From assembly GCA_964418385.1 (NCBI GenBank), contig CAYQLH010000051.1:1-6489 (forward strand): a DNA stretch of 6,489 bases, in the 5' to 3' direction. Of this stretch, positions 1-6,077 are shown one piece after another; within the stretch, counting starts at the first letter, position 1, and each line of letters begins with the position of its first letter. The notes beneath the pieces were generated by a model. The model was not told the origin of the DNA. It saw nothing but the letters and a program-made list of their open reading frames with translations, and ran no database searches. A program made the translations under genes and the position numbers. Origin of the DNA: RGIG2560 sp964418385. GTDB lineage: Bacteria; Patescibacteriota; Microgenomatia; UBA1400; PJMF01.

Positions 1-540
1 CGCAAAAGGCATACCCAATAATTCCAACAACCGTAACGCCTGTTTATCGTCACTATTGGTTACAAAATTGACTTGTAAACCGCGAATACGTTCGATCTTA
101 TCGTACTCAATTTCTGGGAAAATGATTTGTTCCTCAATTCCCAAGCTATAATTGCCGTGACCATCAAAAGCCGTACGACTCACGCCACGGAAATCCTTCA
201 CCCGCGGCAAAACAATCGCAAACAACTTATCAATAAATTGCCACATTCGTTCACCACGCAAAGTCACCATCACCCCCATCGGATCACCAGCACGCAATTT
301 AAAATTGGAAATCGCTTTTTTTGCCACAGTTACAATCGGTTTTTGCCCTGTTATCAAGGCAATCTGTTCACTGATGTTTTCCAAAGCACGGCGGCGCTCC
401 CGCGGATCAGCCGGATCAGAAACACCCATATTGAGCACCACTTTTTGCAAACGCGGCACTTCAAACTTACTCTTCATCCCCAGCTCTTGCTGCAGCTGCG
501 GCACGACTTCTTCAGTATAGCGTGTTTTCAATCTGTTCAT
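1..540 (-). CDS. rplE: 50S ribosomal protein L5, 3' end cut by the window edge
   Basis: L5 binds 5S rRNA in the central protuberance of the large subunit and contacts P-site tRNA and the small-subunit head. I translated 180 codons by hand from the ATG at 540 to the left edge with no stop. The order of motifs is that of L5: KVVLNMGVSDP near residues 33-43, ITGQKPIVTVAKKAISNFKLR near 63-83, VTLRGERMWQFIDKL near 92-106, LPRVKDFRG near 111-119, GNYSLGIEEQIIFPEIEYD near 129-147, and a C-terminal LLELLGMPFA. E. coli L5 has 179 residues and ends shortly after a matching FPF, so only a few residues should be missing. The start lies 1 nt after the L24 stop, with a purine-rich AAAGAGAG about 5 nt before the ATG, inside the L24 end. 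This is a partial gene because of the window edge, not a pseudogene. Confidence 0.96.
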   Translation of the reverse strand, partial: MNRLKTRYTEEVVPQLQQELGMKSKFEVPRLQKVVLNMGVSDPADPRERRRALENISEQIALITGQKPIVTVAKKAISNFKLRAGDPMGVMVTLRGERMWQFIDKLFAIVLPRVKDFRGVSRTAFDGHGNYSLGIEEQIIFPEIEYDKIERIRGLQVNFVTNSDDKQALRLLELLGMPFA

Positions 541-541
541 A

Positions 542-850
542 TTAGCTCTCTTTAATTATCGTTTTGGTCTTTTTATACATTCTCTTTTTCACTCCGTCTT
601 CCACCACGTAACCCACACGATCCGCCTGACCTTTATCATTAATGATTGCCACTTTTGCTGTCGGCAACGGACGCTCACGACGAATAATCTCGCCAGGGCG
701 ACCCATCATTTTGCGAACATGACGCGTGTACATGTTGACACCCTCCACCAAAACTTGGTTTTTGGCGGGTAAAACTTGAATAATCTTCGACTTGCGACCT
801 TTATCTTTGCCGCTTGTGACGATTACTTGATCATTAACTTTAAATTTCAT
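542..850 (-). CDS. rplX: 50S ribosomal protein L24
   Basis: L24 is an early assembly initiator that binds the 5' domain of 23S rRNA near the tunnel exit. The 102-residue product matches the usual length of about 100. A KOW motif is visible at the N-terminus (VIVTSGKDKGRKSKIIQVLP, residues 9-28), followed by VLVEGVNMYTRHVRK (33-47) and the ERPLPTAKVAII segment (59-70), then RVGYVVEDGVKKRMYKKT near the end. The Cys residues found in zinc-binding versions of the family are absent. The start is well supported by a strong GAGG Shine-Dalgarno with 8 nt spacing in the 14-nt gap after L14. L5 follows after 1 nt, so the two are probably translationally coupled. Confidence 0.97.
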   Translation of the reverse strand: MKFKVNDQVIVTSGKDKGRKSKIIQVLPAKNQVLVEGVNMYTRHVRKMMGRPGEIIRRERPLPTAKVAIINDKGQADRVGYVVEDGVKKRMYKKTKTIIKES

Positions 851-864
851 GCTTCACCCCTCAC

Positions 865-1239
865 TTACAATACCTCCGGCGCTAAATTGGCAATCTTGGT
901 AAAACCAGCATTTTTCACTTCTCGTGCTACAGGACCAAAAACACGTGTCCCAATAGGATCCAAATTTTCCCGAGCCGTAATAATCACGGCCGCATTATCG
1001 CCAAAACGCACATACTCGCCACCGCTGCGACGTAATTCCTTTTTCGTACGCACCACCACCGCTTTCACTTTTTCGCCTTTTTTCACTGTTCCGTTTGGAT
1101 CAGCTTTAATGACTGAAGCCGCCACTACATCGCCCACATAACCATAGCGACGTCGCGATCCGCCATGTATCTGGATAACTCTGATTTGTTTAGCACCGCT
1201 ATTATCGGCAACCTCAAGCACTGATCTCAACTGTATCAT
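865..1239 (-). CDS. rplN: 50S ribosomal protein L14
   Basis: L14 sits at the subunit interface of the 50S particle, forms bridges to 16S rRNA and lies close to L19 and L3. At 124 residues it is two longer than the usual 122. It is one of the best conserved proteins here: MIQLRSVLEVADNSGAKQIR at the N-terminus, GGSRRRYGYVGDVV (26-39), VKKGEKVKAVVVRTKKE (52-68), then IGTRVFGPVAREV and a final LAPEVL. All the expected family blocks are present. It starts 2 nt after the S17 stop; the only ribosome-binding signal is an AAAAGAG tract 5 nt before the ATG, so reinitiation from S17 may help. Confidence 0.98.
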   Translation of the reverse strand: MIQLRSVLEVADNSGAKQIRVIQIHGGSRRRYGYVGDVVAASVIKADPNGTVKKGEKVKAVVVRTKKELRRSGGEYVRFGDNAAVIITARENLDPIGTRVFGPVAREVKNAGFTKIANLAPEVL

Positions 1240-1241
1240 AA

Positions 1242-1493
1242 TTACTCTTTTCTTTCGCTATCTTGCTTGGTAGACTTGACCATAAAACGTTTCGTTTTGC
1301 TCATTGGGCGACAAGAAACAATCTCCACTTCTTGTCCCAAAACCAGCTTTGTGTCTGGCTCCAATTGGCAAGCGTACTTTTTTGTTCGCGTCAAGTATTT
1401 TTTATACAAACGATGCTGAAAGTGATTTTCCACCTCCACCACTGCGGTTTGCTTATTGGCCAAAGAAACAACTTTTCCCGTTAAACTTTTCAT
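1242..1493 (-). CDS. rpsQ: 30S ribosomal protein S17
   Basis: S17 is a primary binder of the 16S rRNA 5' domain. The 83-residue OB-fold protein shows TGKVVSLANKQTAVVEVE (5-22), HRLYKKYLTRTKKY (27-40) and GQEVEIVSCRPMSKTKRF (53-70), which match the family in order and spacing. The loop after TKKY is odd: most bacterial S17 proteins have a HDE motif there, while this one reads ACQLEPD. The ATG overlaps the L29 stop by 4 nt (ATGA), a typical coupling arrangement, and no strong Shine-Dalgarno is seen. The C-terminus is a short charged tail (KQDSERKE). Identity is firm; only the loop is unusual. Confidence 0.96.
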   Translation of the reverse strand: MKSLTGKVVSLANKQTAVVEVENHFQHRLYKKYLTRTKKYACQLEPDTKLVLGQEVEIVSCRPMSKTKRFMVKSTKQDSERKE

Positions 1494-1714
1494 GATTGAC
1501 TTTCACTCACTACTGGTGCCGCCGCTCGCTCGCTTAAAATCGTTTTCAGCCACGCGATATCGCGACGGATATTTTTTATCATCGAAGTATTCTGCAATTT
1601 GCCGGCACTCTTAGTCAAATAGGCACTCGTCAGTTTCACCGACAAACTCCGCAATTCTGCTTCAATTTCGGTATCAGTTTTCTCTCGCCACTGCCGCATT
1701 TCGTATTTTTTCAT
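1490..1714 (-). CDS. rpmC: 50S ribosomal protein L29
   Basis: L29 lies beside L23 at the polypeptide exit and helps form the docking site for nascent-chain factors. The 74-residue product is predicted to be two helices, as expected. The second half carries the family signature GKLQNTSMIKNIRRDIAWLKTIL (38-60), aligning with the usual GQL.N...IR.VRR.IAR..T.L block. The first helix (EIEAELRSLSVKLTSAYL, 16-33) is divergent from the common ELR.KS..EL pattern. A 12-residue Ala/Ser/Val tail follows. The start has a good AAGGA 5 nt upstream and lies 1 nt after the L16 stop. It ends in TGA, which overlaps the S17 ATG. Sequence similarity is weaker than for its neighbours, but position between rplP and rpsQ confirms it. 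Confidence 0.93.
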   Translation of the reverse strand: MKKYEMRQWREKTDTEIEAELRSLSVKLTSAYLTKSAGKLQNTSMIKNIRRDIAWLKTILSERAAAPVVSESQS

Positions 1715-1715
1715 C

Positions 1716-2123
1716 TTAATCCTTACTCACTAAAACCGTTTTGACAGATAGCTTATGACCAGCTTTGGTAAAAGCGCTCTTCGCTGTTGCTGCATCCACG
1801 CCACCAATTTCAAAAAGAATCATCCCTGGTTTTACCACTGCCACGTAATGGTCCACATCACCTTTACCACTACCCATTTTCACTCCCACCGGTTTTTTCG
1901 TCACCGGCTTGTGTGGAAAAACGCGAAACCAGTATTTGCCAACTTTTTTGGTCGCATAAGTAATTTTTTTACGCGCTGCCTCGATTTCTCGATCAGTCAA
2001 CAAACCATGCTCCAACGCCTTCAACCCGTAATCGCCAAAAGCAACTTGGGTTCCACGCGCGGCCTTTCCACGATTCTTACCGCGGAAACATTTTCTGTAT
2101 TTGCGTTTTTTTGGTTCTAACAT
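1716..2123 (-). CDS. rplP: 50S ribosomal protein L16
   Basis: L16 contacts the elbow of A-site tRNA and organises the peptidyl-transferase surroundings together with 5S rRNA. The 135-residue product has the normal length (136 in E. coli). Blocks seen are MLEPKKRKYRKCFRGKNRGK at the N-terminus, VAFGDYGLKALEHGLLTDRE (27-46), IEAARKKITYATKKVGKYW (47-65), RVFPHKPVTKKPVGVKMGSG (67-86), then YVAVVKPGMILFEIGGV. Residue 82 is Lys where E. coli has Arg81, the residue hydroxylated by YcfD/RoxA. The ATG is 16 nt after the S3 stop. Only a weak purine tract lies close by; the better AAAGGA is further upstream, separated by a hairpin (see the separate entry). Confidence 0.98.
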   Translation of the reverse strand: MLEPKKRKYRKCFRGKNRGKAARGTQVAFGDYGLKALEHGLLTDREIEAARKKITYATKKVGKYWFRVFPHKPVTKKPVGVKMGSGKGDVDHYVAVVKPGMILFEIGGVDAATAKSAFTKAGHKLSVKTVLVSKD

Positions 2124-2131
2124 TGCTTTTC

Positions 2132-2160
2132 ACTTTAAATTAAGTATTTAAAGTTCCTTT
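2132..2160 (-). promoter_or_regulatory. Hairpin-spaced Shine-Dalgarno for rplP
   Basis: Read on the minus strand, AAAGGA (2160-2155) is followed at once by an inverted repeat: ACTTTAAAT (2154-2146), loop ACTTA (2145-2141), ATTTAAAGT (2140-2132). The stem is 9 perfect base pairs. Then come 8 nt (GAAAAGCA) and the rplP ATG at 2123. In linear form AAAGGA is 31 nt from the ATG, too far to act; with the hairpin folded out the distance is 8 nt. The rpsC stop codon TAA (2142-2140) falls in the loop and first pair of the 3' arm, so ribosomes finishing S3 would melt the structure. The repeat is seen directly; its function is inferred. The alternative is that the weak GTGAAAAG next to the ATG is used. 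Confidence 0.5.
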
Positions 2161-2793
2161 ATGTACCCATACTTTTATGCCCACATATCCAGATTTAGTG
2201 TGAATTGGCATTTCGAAATAATCAATATTGGCCCGCAGTGTCTGCGTCGGAATGCTACCCTGGAAATATTTTTCACTGCGCGAAATTTCCGCACCACCAA
2301 TCCGACCAGAAAGTTGAATTTTAATTCCCTTAACGCCAGTCGCCATTGCTTTTTCAATCGCTTGGCTAATCGCTCGACGGTGCGGGAAACGCTTAATCAA
2401 CTGACCAGCAATTTTTTCTGCAATCAATTTTGCTGATGCATCAGCCTTTTTCACTTCTTCCACCTTCAAATCAATCCGTACCTTTTCACCCTTACGATTA
2501 CCCGCGTTCACCTGTTTTTCTATCTTGCCTTTCAGCTGTTCCAAACTCGCACCACCGCGCCCAATCACTACGCCAGGACGTGAAACATGAATCGTAATTT
2601 TCAGTAAGTTCACTGACCGTTCAATTTCCGTTCGCACTAAACCAGCGCTCTCCAATTCTTTATTCAATAAATCACGCAATTGCTTGTCTTTCAACAGCAA
2701 ATCTTTGTAAGTGTCCTTATTCGCATACCACTTCGAGCTCGCGTCCAGCGTGACCCCAACTCTGTAGCCAATTGGATTTACTTTCTGTCCCAT
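2140..2793 (-). CDS. rpsC: 30S ribosomal protein S3
   Basis: S3 forms part of the mRNA entry channel on the small-subunit head and, with S4 and S5, takes part in unwinding mRNA. The 217-residue product starts MGQKVNPIGYRVGV as expected. The KH domain is visible with RPGVVIGRGGASLEQL (72-87), including the GxxG loop. The C-terminal domain shows FPHRRAISQAI (136-146), LSGRIGGAEISRSEKY (161-176), IPTQTLRANIDY and VGIKVWVHKG. Unlike E. coli (233 residues), it stops soon after the KVW block with no long tail. Of the three E. coli helicase residues R131, R132 and K135, the first two are kept (R139, R140) and the third is Ser143. An AAGGAAAG tract about 10 nt upstream supports the start, 4 nt after L22. 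Confidence 0.98.
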   Translation of the reverse strand: MGQKVNPIGYRVGVTLDASSKWYANKDTYKDLLLKDKQLRDLLNKELESAGLVRTEIERSVNLLKITIHVSRPGVVIGRGGASLEQLKGKIEKQVNAGNRKGEKVRIDLKVEEVKKADASAKLIAEKIAGQLIKRFPHRRAISQAIEKAMATGVKGIKIQLSGRIGGAEISRSEKYFQGSIPTQTLRANIDYFEMPIHTKSGYVGIKVWVHKGTLNT

Positions 2794-2797
2794 AAAC

Positions 2798-3184
2798 TTA
2801 TTTCTTTCCTTCGTCGCTCACCGGCGCTTCCGCCGTCAGCGTGTCATTATTCTTAGTTTTTAAAATCACTTTCACATGACAAGTGCGCTTATCAATTCCA
2901 TGTCCGCGACCACGCGACACTGCTCGGAAACGACGCAGAATCTGTCCATCGGCAACTACAATGTCTGCTAACATCAAATCGTCCACCGCTAAACCAGCAT
3001 TCTTAGTCGCATTGGCAATCGCTTGTTTGATCGTTTTTAAAATCACCAAACTGCTTCTTTTTTCCATGACCGCCAGCTGCTCCACCGCGGCCATCAATTC
3101 CATTTTTTTGACCTGATTCGCCACCAAGCGCACTTTACGCGAGGATTGACGAATGTTTTTTTGTTCTGCTATCACTGTCGTCAT
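2798..3184 (-). CDS. rplV: 50S ribosomal protein L22
   Basis: L22 lines the nascent-peptide exit tunnel with a long beta-hairpin and binds all domains of 23S rRNA. The 128-residue product shows the family core: IRQSSRKVRLVANQV (11-25), ILKTIKQAIANATKNAGL (48-65) and ADIVVADGQILRRFRAVSRG (73-92), followed by HGIDKRTCHVKVIL. The hairpin tip reads RRFRAVSRGRGHG where E. coli has KRIMPRAKGRADR; the AVSRG form is, from memory, common in Candidate Phyla Radiation bacteria. A short acidic tail follows (about 15 residues). AAAGGA lies 5 nt before the ATG, which supports this start 9 nt after the S19 stop. Confidence 0.97.
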   Translation of the reverse strand: MTTVIAEQKNIRQSSRKVRLVANQVKKMELMAAVEQLAVMEKRSSLVILKTIKQAIANATKNAGLAVDDLMLADIVVADGQILRRFRAVSRGRGHGIDKRTCHVKVILKTKNNDTLTAEAPVSDEGKK

Positions 3185-3193
3185 GTTAATCCT

Positions 3194-3478
3194 TTAAGTC
3201 TTAGTCAAGACACGTTTCACGATCCGTCCGTGACCCTTAAACGTTCGCGTCGGCGCAAACTCACCTAACTTGTGACCCACCATTGTTTCCGTCACGTACA
3301 CCTCCACAAATTTTTTACCCTGATGCACGCTAAAAGTATGACCAATAAATTCTGGCGCCACCACGCTCGCGCGAGCCCAAGTTTTGATCGCATCCTTCTT
3401 ACCGGATTCTTTTTGTGCCATCACTTTGGCTAGCAGCTTTTCGTCCACAAAAGGACCTTTTTTCGCACTTCTACTCAT
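3194..3478 (-). CDS. rpsS: 30S ribosomal protein S19
   Basis: S19 is located in the head of the small subunit, pairs with S13 and bridges to the large subunit near the A site. The 94-residue product is close to the usual 92 and strongly conserved: MSRSAKKGPFVDEKLLAKV at the start, IKTWARASVVAPEFIGHTF (31-49), GKKFVEVYVTETMVGHKLGE (54-73), then FAPTRTFKGHGR. Its ATG shares one base with the TAA stop of L2 (TAATG), so reinitiation after L2 is likely. An AAGGA sits 7 nt upstream inside the L2 end, giving independent support for the start. Confidence 0.98.
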   Translation of the reverse strand: MSRSAKKGPFVDEKLLAKVMAQKESGKKDAIKTWARASVVAPEFIGHTFSVHQGKKFVEVYVTETMVGHKLGEFAPTRTFKGHGRIVKRVLTKT

Positions 3479-4308
3479 TACTTCATCCTTCTATCTTTGA
3501 CAATCATTTTATTCTTCTTCGATCGTTTACGAGTCTTGTGACCCAAAGCTGGCTTACCCCACGGAGTCTTCGGATGAGACAAACCAATACCACTGCGACC
3601 TTCACCGCCACCATGCGGATGTGAGCCTGGATGCTGTGCCGTACCACGTACCGTCGGGCGAATACCCATTTGACGTTTGCGACCCGCTTTACCAAGCTTT
3701 TCGTTTTTGTGATCAGTGTTACCCACCTGACCCACCGTCGCCATGCAATCAAGCTTAAACAAACGAATCTCTTTTGACGGCAAAAGTACCGTCGCAAATT
3801 GATCATCTTTTGATTGAATCACGGCTGCCACACCTGCGCCACGTGCCAAAACTGCACCGTAACCCGGTTGCAACTCCAAATTATGGATCGGTACCCCCAA
3901 AGGAATGTGACGCAAACTCATAGTGTTGCCCACACGAGCATCCGCCTTTTCGCTTGCCAAAATCCGATCACCAACTTTCATGCCTTCAGCAGCTACCACG
4001 TATGCTTTTTCGCCATCCACATAATTCACCAAAGCAATAAAAGCGGAACGGTTCGGATCATACTCGATCCGCTTCACCACACCCTCCACGTCAAGCTTAT
4101 TCTGCCGGAAATCAATCATCCGATAACGCTTCTTGACGCCGCCACCACGATGACGCACTGTCACGTGACCCTTAAAACCGCGACCTTTGCGTTTCAAATG
4201 ACCGGCGCGCAAAAGTGATCTTTCCGGTTTCCCTTTATAAAGATCAGCCTGCGCCACATCCACGCGGTGACGTCTAGCATTGCTAATTGGTTTCGATTGT
4301 TTTATCAT
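3478..4308 (-). CDS. rplB: 50S ribosomal protein L2
   Basis: L2 is needed for subunit association, tRNA binding and peptidyl-transferase activity. The 276-residue product (273 in E. coli) has the OB-like N-terminal domain with TVRHRGGGVKKRYRMIDFRQ (50-69) and VVKRIEYDPNRSAFIALV, then the SH3-like part with IPLGVPIHNLELQPGYGAVL, and the C-terminal VRGTAQHPGSHPHGGGEGRS. The catalytically implicated His229 of E. coli is kept as His230. The residues before it differ: the almost universal MNP-V-D is here QHPGS. The end (HPKTPWGKPALGHKTRKRSK) follows a pattern I associate with Candidate Phyla Radiation lineages. The start lies 12 nt after L23 with an AGAAGAAGAA purine tract as ribosome-binding site. 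Confidence 0.98.
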   Translation of the reverse strand: MIKQSKPISNARRHRVDVAQADLYKGKPERSLLRAGHLKRKGRGFKGHVTVRHRGGGVKKRYRMIDFRQNKLDVEGVVKRIEYDPNRSAFIALVNYVDGEKAYVVAAEGMKVGDRILASEKADARVGNTMSLRHIPLGVPIHNLELQPGYGAVLARGAGVAAVIQSKDDQFATVLLPSKEIRLFKLDCMATVGQVGNTDHKNEKLGKAGRKRQMGIRPTVRGTAQHPGSHPHGGGEGRSGIGLSHPKTPWGKPALGHKTRKRSKKNKMIVKDRRMK

Positions 4309-4320
4309 GGTTCTTCTTCT

Positions 4321-4644
4321 TTATTTCTTCTTCTGTTCTTCTGCTTGCGGATCGGTCTCCAAATCAAAAAGTTCAATCGTCTGACCATCACGCACTTTCA
4401 CCAACGCTTTTTTGGTTCTTTCTTGAGTCACCGTCAATCGCTTGCGACCAGTGCGCTTCGCCGTTCTGTGACCCATCACTGTATTTACCGAAACCGCATC
4501 CACTCCAAAAAGGTCCTTCACCATTTTCTTAATTTGGTTTTTCTCCGCTGTCTTGGAAACTTCAAAAACATAAGTATTCTCCGTTTCGATCAATTTCAAC
4601 GTTTTTTCCGTGACAATCGGTCTTTTGATCACAAAGGTATTCAT
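4321..4644 (-). CDS. rplW: 50S ribosomal protein L23
   Basis: L23 sits at the tunnel exit and is the docking point for trigger factor and the signal recognition particle. The 107-residue product opens with the diagnostic IKRPIVTEKTLKLIE (6-20), then NTYVFEVSKTAEKNQIKKMV (23-42), FGVDAVSVNTVMGHRTAKR (46-64) and KKALVKVRDGQTIELFDLE (78-96). The order and length fit the family. A short Lys/Glu/Gln tail (EEQKKK) ends the protein. It starts 2 nt after the L4 stop; AGGGAA about 8 nt upstream of the ATG supports the start. Confidence 0.97.
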   Translation of the reverse strand: MNTFVIKRPIVTEKTLKLIETENTYVFEVSKTAEKNQIKKMVKDLFGVDAVSVNTVMGHRTAKRTGRKRLTVTQERTKKALVKVRDGQTIELFDLETDPQAEEQKKK

Positions 4645-4646
4645 AC

Positions 4647-5246
4647 TTATTTTTCCCTATTTACCAATCTTTTTTCCAAAGCAGCCAAAGCTTCACTCGT
4701 TATCACGATTTCATCCGCGCTTGCCACCTGCAAGGCGTTCACCCGCTCTGGCGTCGTCATGTAAACTGCTTCCAAATTATTGTAACTGCGTACGATTTCT
4801 GGTTTTTTCTCCGTCACAATCAGTAAAACTCGAGCATCATTGTGTAAACGCTCGCCCAAAGCTGCCACCGCTGATTTGGTTTTGCCGTCAACTTTAGCCA
4901 CTTTGTCATCCAAAAAAACATGAGCTTGTTGCGCGCGCAAAGCCGCCACCAAAGCCCCTCGTTTCATTTTCGCTGGCAATTCGCGATGATAATTTTGTTC
5001 ACCAGTGGGTCCAAAAACCACACCACCACCAACAAAAAGCGCTGGCGTGCGCGCACCATGACGAGCATTGCCGGTTCCTTTTTGCTTAAACCATTTTTTC
5101 TTCGAACGATTGATTTCGCTGCGAGTTTTCGTACGCGCTGTCGCTTGACGCAAGTTACCCAAATACACTTTCAAGGCTTGAGCGAGCAACTGCCGATTAA
5201 CTTCACCATCAAAAATTGGACTGGTTTCTTTCTTGACTGCTTGCAT
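4647..5246 (-). CDS. rplD: 50S ribosomal protein L4 with a short N-terminus
   Basis: L4 extends a long loop to the narrowest part of the exit tunnel; in E. coli it also represses the S10 operon. The 199-residue product carries the loop block RQATARTKTRSEINRSKKKW (33-52), KQKGTGNARHGARTPALFVG (54-73) and GGVVFGPTGEQNYHRELPAK, followed by an alpha/beta domain with ARVLLIVTEKK (138-148). The N-terminus lacks about 15 residues (the first strand seen in most L4 proteins). No longer version is possible in this frame, since a TAA lies two codons upstream of the ATG. The ATG overlaps the L3 stop by one base (TAATG), and AAAGGA lies 9 nt upstream. Whether L4 autoregulation exists here cannot be judged, because the S10 leader is outside the window. 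Confidence 0.97.
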   Translation of the reverse strand: MQAVKKETSPIFDGEVNRQLLAQALKVYLGNLRQATARTKTRSEINRSKKKWFKQKGTGNARHGARTPALFVGGGVVFGPTGEQNYHRELPAKMKRGALVAALRAQQAHVFLDDKVAKVDGKTKSAVAALGERLHNDARVLLIVTEKKPEIVRSYNNLEAVYMTTPERVNALQVASADEIVITSEALAALEKRLVNREK

Positions 5247-6070
5247 TATTTAGTTTCCTTTTGCTCACTCACTGCCGCGGTCGTATCTTTAGGAGTAGAG
5301 GAGACCGCTGGTTCGGACACTGTTTCTGCCACATCTGCTTGTTTTTCCGGCGCTACAGCATCTTTAATTCCAGAAGCTTTCTTATCCAAAGCAAAATTCT
5401 TCTTCACTTTACCAGAATTGGTAATCGCCACTACGCCACCAAAACTACCAGGCACCGGACCCGTTAACCACAGCTCACTGTTCTTCGCATCCACATGCGC
5501 TACTACCAAACCTTTCACCGTTTGCGTCGCTACACCCATATGACCAGGTAACCTCTTACCCAACCACACACGACCTGGAGTCGTCCGATTGCCCACCGAA
5601 CCAACTGCCCGCCAGCGATCAGCCTGACCATGAGTCTTTGGACCACCACGAAAACCATAGCGTTTCACGCCACCAGCAAAACCGCGACCTTTAGTCGCGC
5701 CCTGCACTGTCACAATATCACCAACTTTCAAAACTTCCACCCACGCTACTTGAGCACCCACGCTCAACGCCTCACCATCGTTTTCGCGCACGCCATGCAC
5801 CGTCTTCGCACCATTTTTCAAAGACAATTTCTCCAAACGCGCTCGCATCGGTTTGGTCATATTTTTCAATTTTTTATCTCCATAACCAATCTCTACCACT
5901 CGTTTTTCTTCCCAACCGTGCACATCCTTTTTGTTCGTACGGACTTGAGTTTTCACTTCACCGATCACAATATTCGGTTCAACCACAAACTTGGTCACCG
6001 GCAACCGCTTACCATTCACGTCCCAGACTTGCGACATGCCTTTCTTTGTTGCGTATATTGTGTCTATCAT
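5246..6070 (-). CDS. rplC: 50S ribosomal protein L3 with a C-terminal tail
   Basis: L3 is a primary 23S rRNA binder whose central extension reaches towards the peptidyl-transferase centre. Family blocks are YATKKGMSQVWDVNGKRLPV (6-25), GATKGRGFAGGVKRYGFRGG (124-143), PKTHGQADRWRAVGSVG (144-160) and TTPGRVWLGKRLPGHMG (163-179). I chose the ATG at 6070 because the product then begins MIDTIYATKKGM, matching the usual L3 start. A TTG at 6085 is in frame but lies inside a hairpin and would add five unmatched residues. From this ATG the protein has 274 residues against 209 in E. coli; the last 50 or so form an Ala/Val/Thr/Glu-rich, apparently disordered tail. The Gln methylated by PrmB in E. coli (Gln150) is replaced by Thr163. 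L4 follows by TAATG overlap. Confidence 0.96.
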   Translation of the reverse strand: MIDTIYATKKGMSQVWDVNGKRLPVTKFVVEPNIVIGEVKTQVRTNKKDVHGWEEKRVVEIGYGDKKLKNMTKPMRARLEKLSLKNGAKTVHGVRENDGEALSVGAQVAWVEVLKVGDIVTVQGATKGRGFAGGVKRYGFRGGPKTHGQADRWRAVGSVGNRTTPGRVWLGKRLPGHMGVATQTVKGLVVAHVDAKNSELWLTGPVPGSFGGVVAITNSGKVKKNFALDKKASGIKDAVAPEKQADVAETVSEPAVSSTPKDTTAAVSEQKETK

Positions 6071-6077
6071 AACCGTT

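Noticed and set aside
127..555. Open frame of 142 codons on the plus strand.
   Set aside because: It lies antisense to rplE, has a composition rich in His, Thr and Phe typical of a shadow frame, and no recognisable domain. The other plus-strand frames are rejected for the same reason.
1490..1492. TGA of rpmC as a recoded sense codon.
   Set aside because: Read-through would meet TAA two codons later, and the ATGA overlap with rpsQ is a normal stop/start junction.
3198..3211. Small inverted repeat GTCTT-GACT-AAGAC at the end of rpsS.
   Set aside because: Only 5 bp, it lies upstream of a normally spaced AAAGGA of rplV, and has no U-run; it can be explained by chance.
3504..3806. Open frame of 100 codons on the minus strand inside rplB.
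   Set aside because: It is an alternative frame of the well-conserved L2 gene; its Arg/Val-rich sequence comes from the L2 codons.
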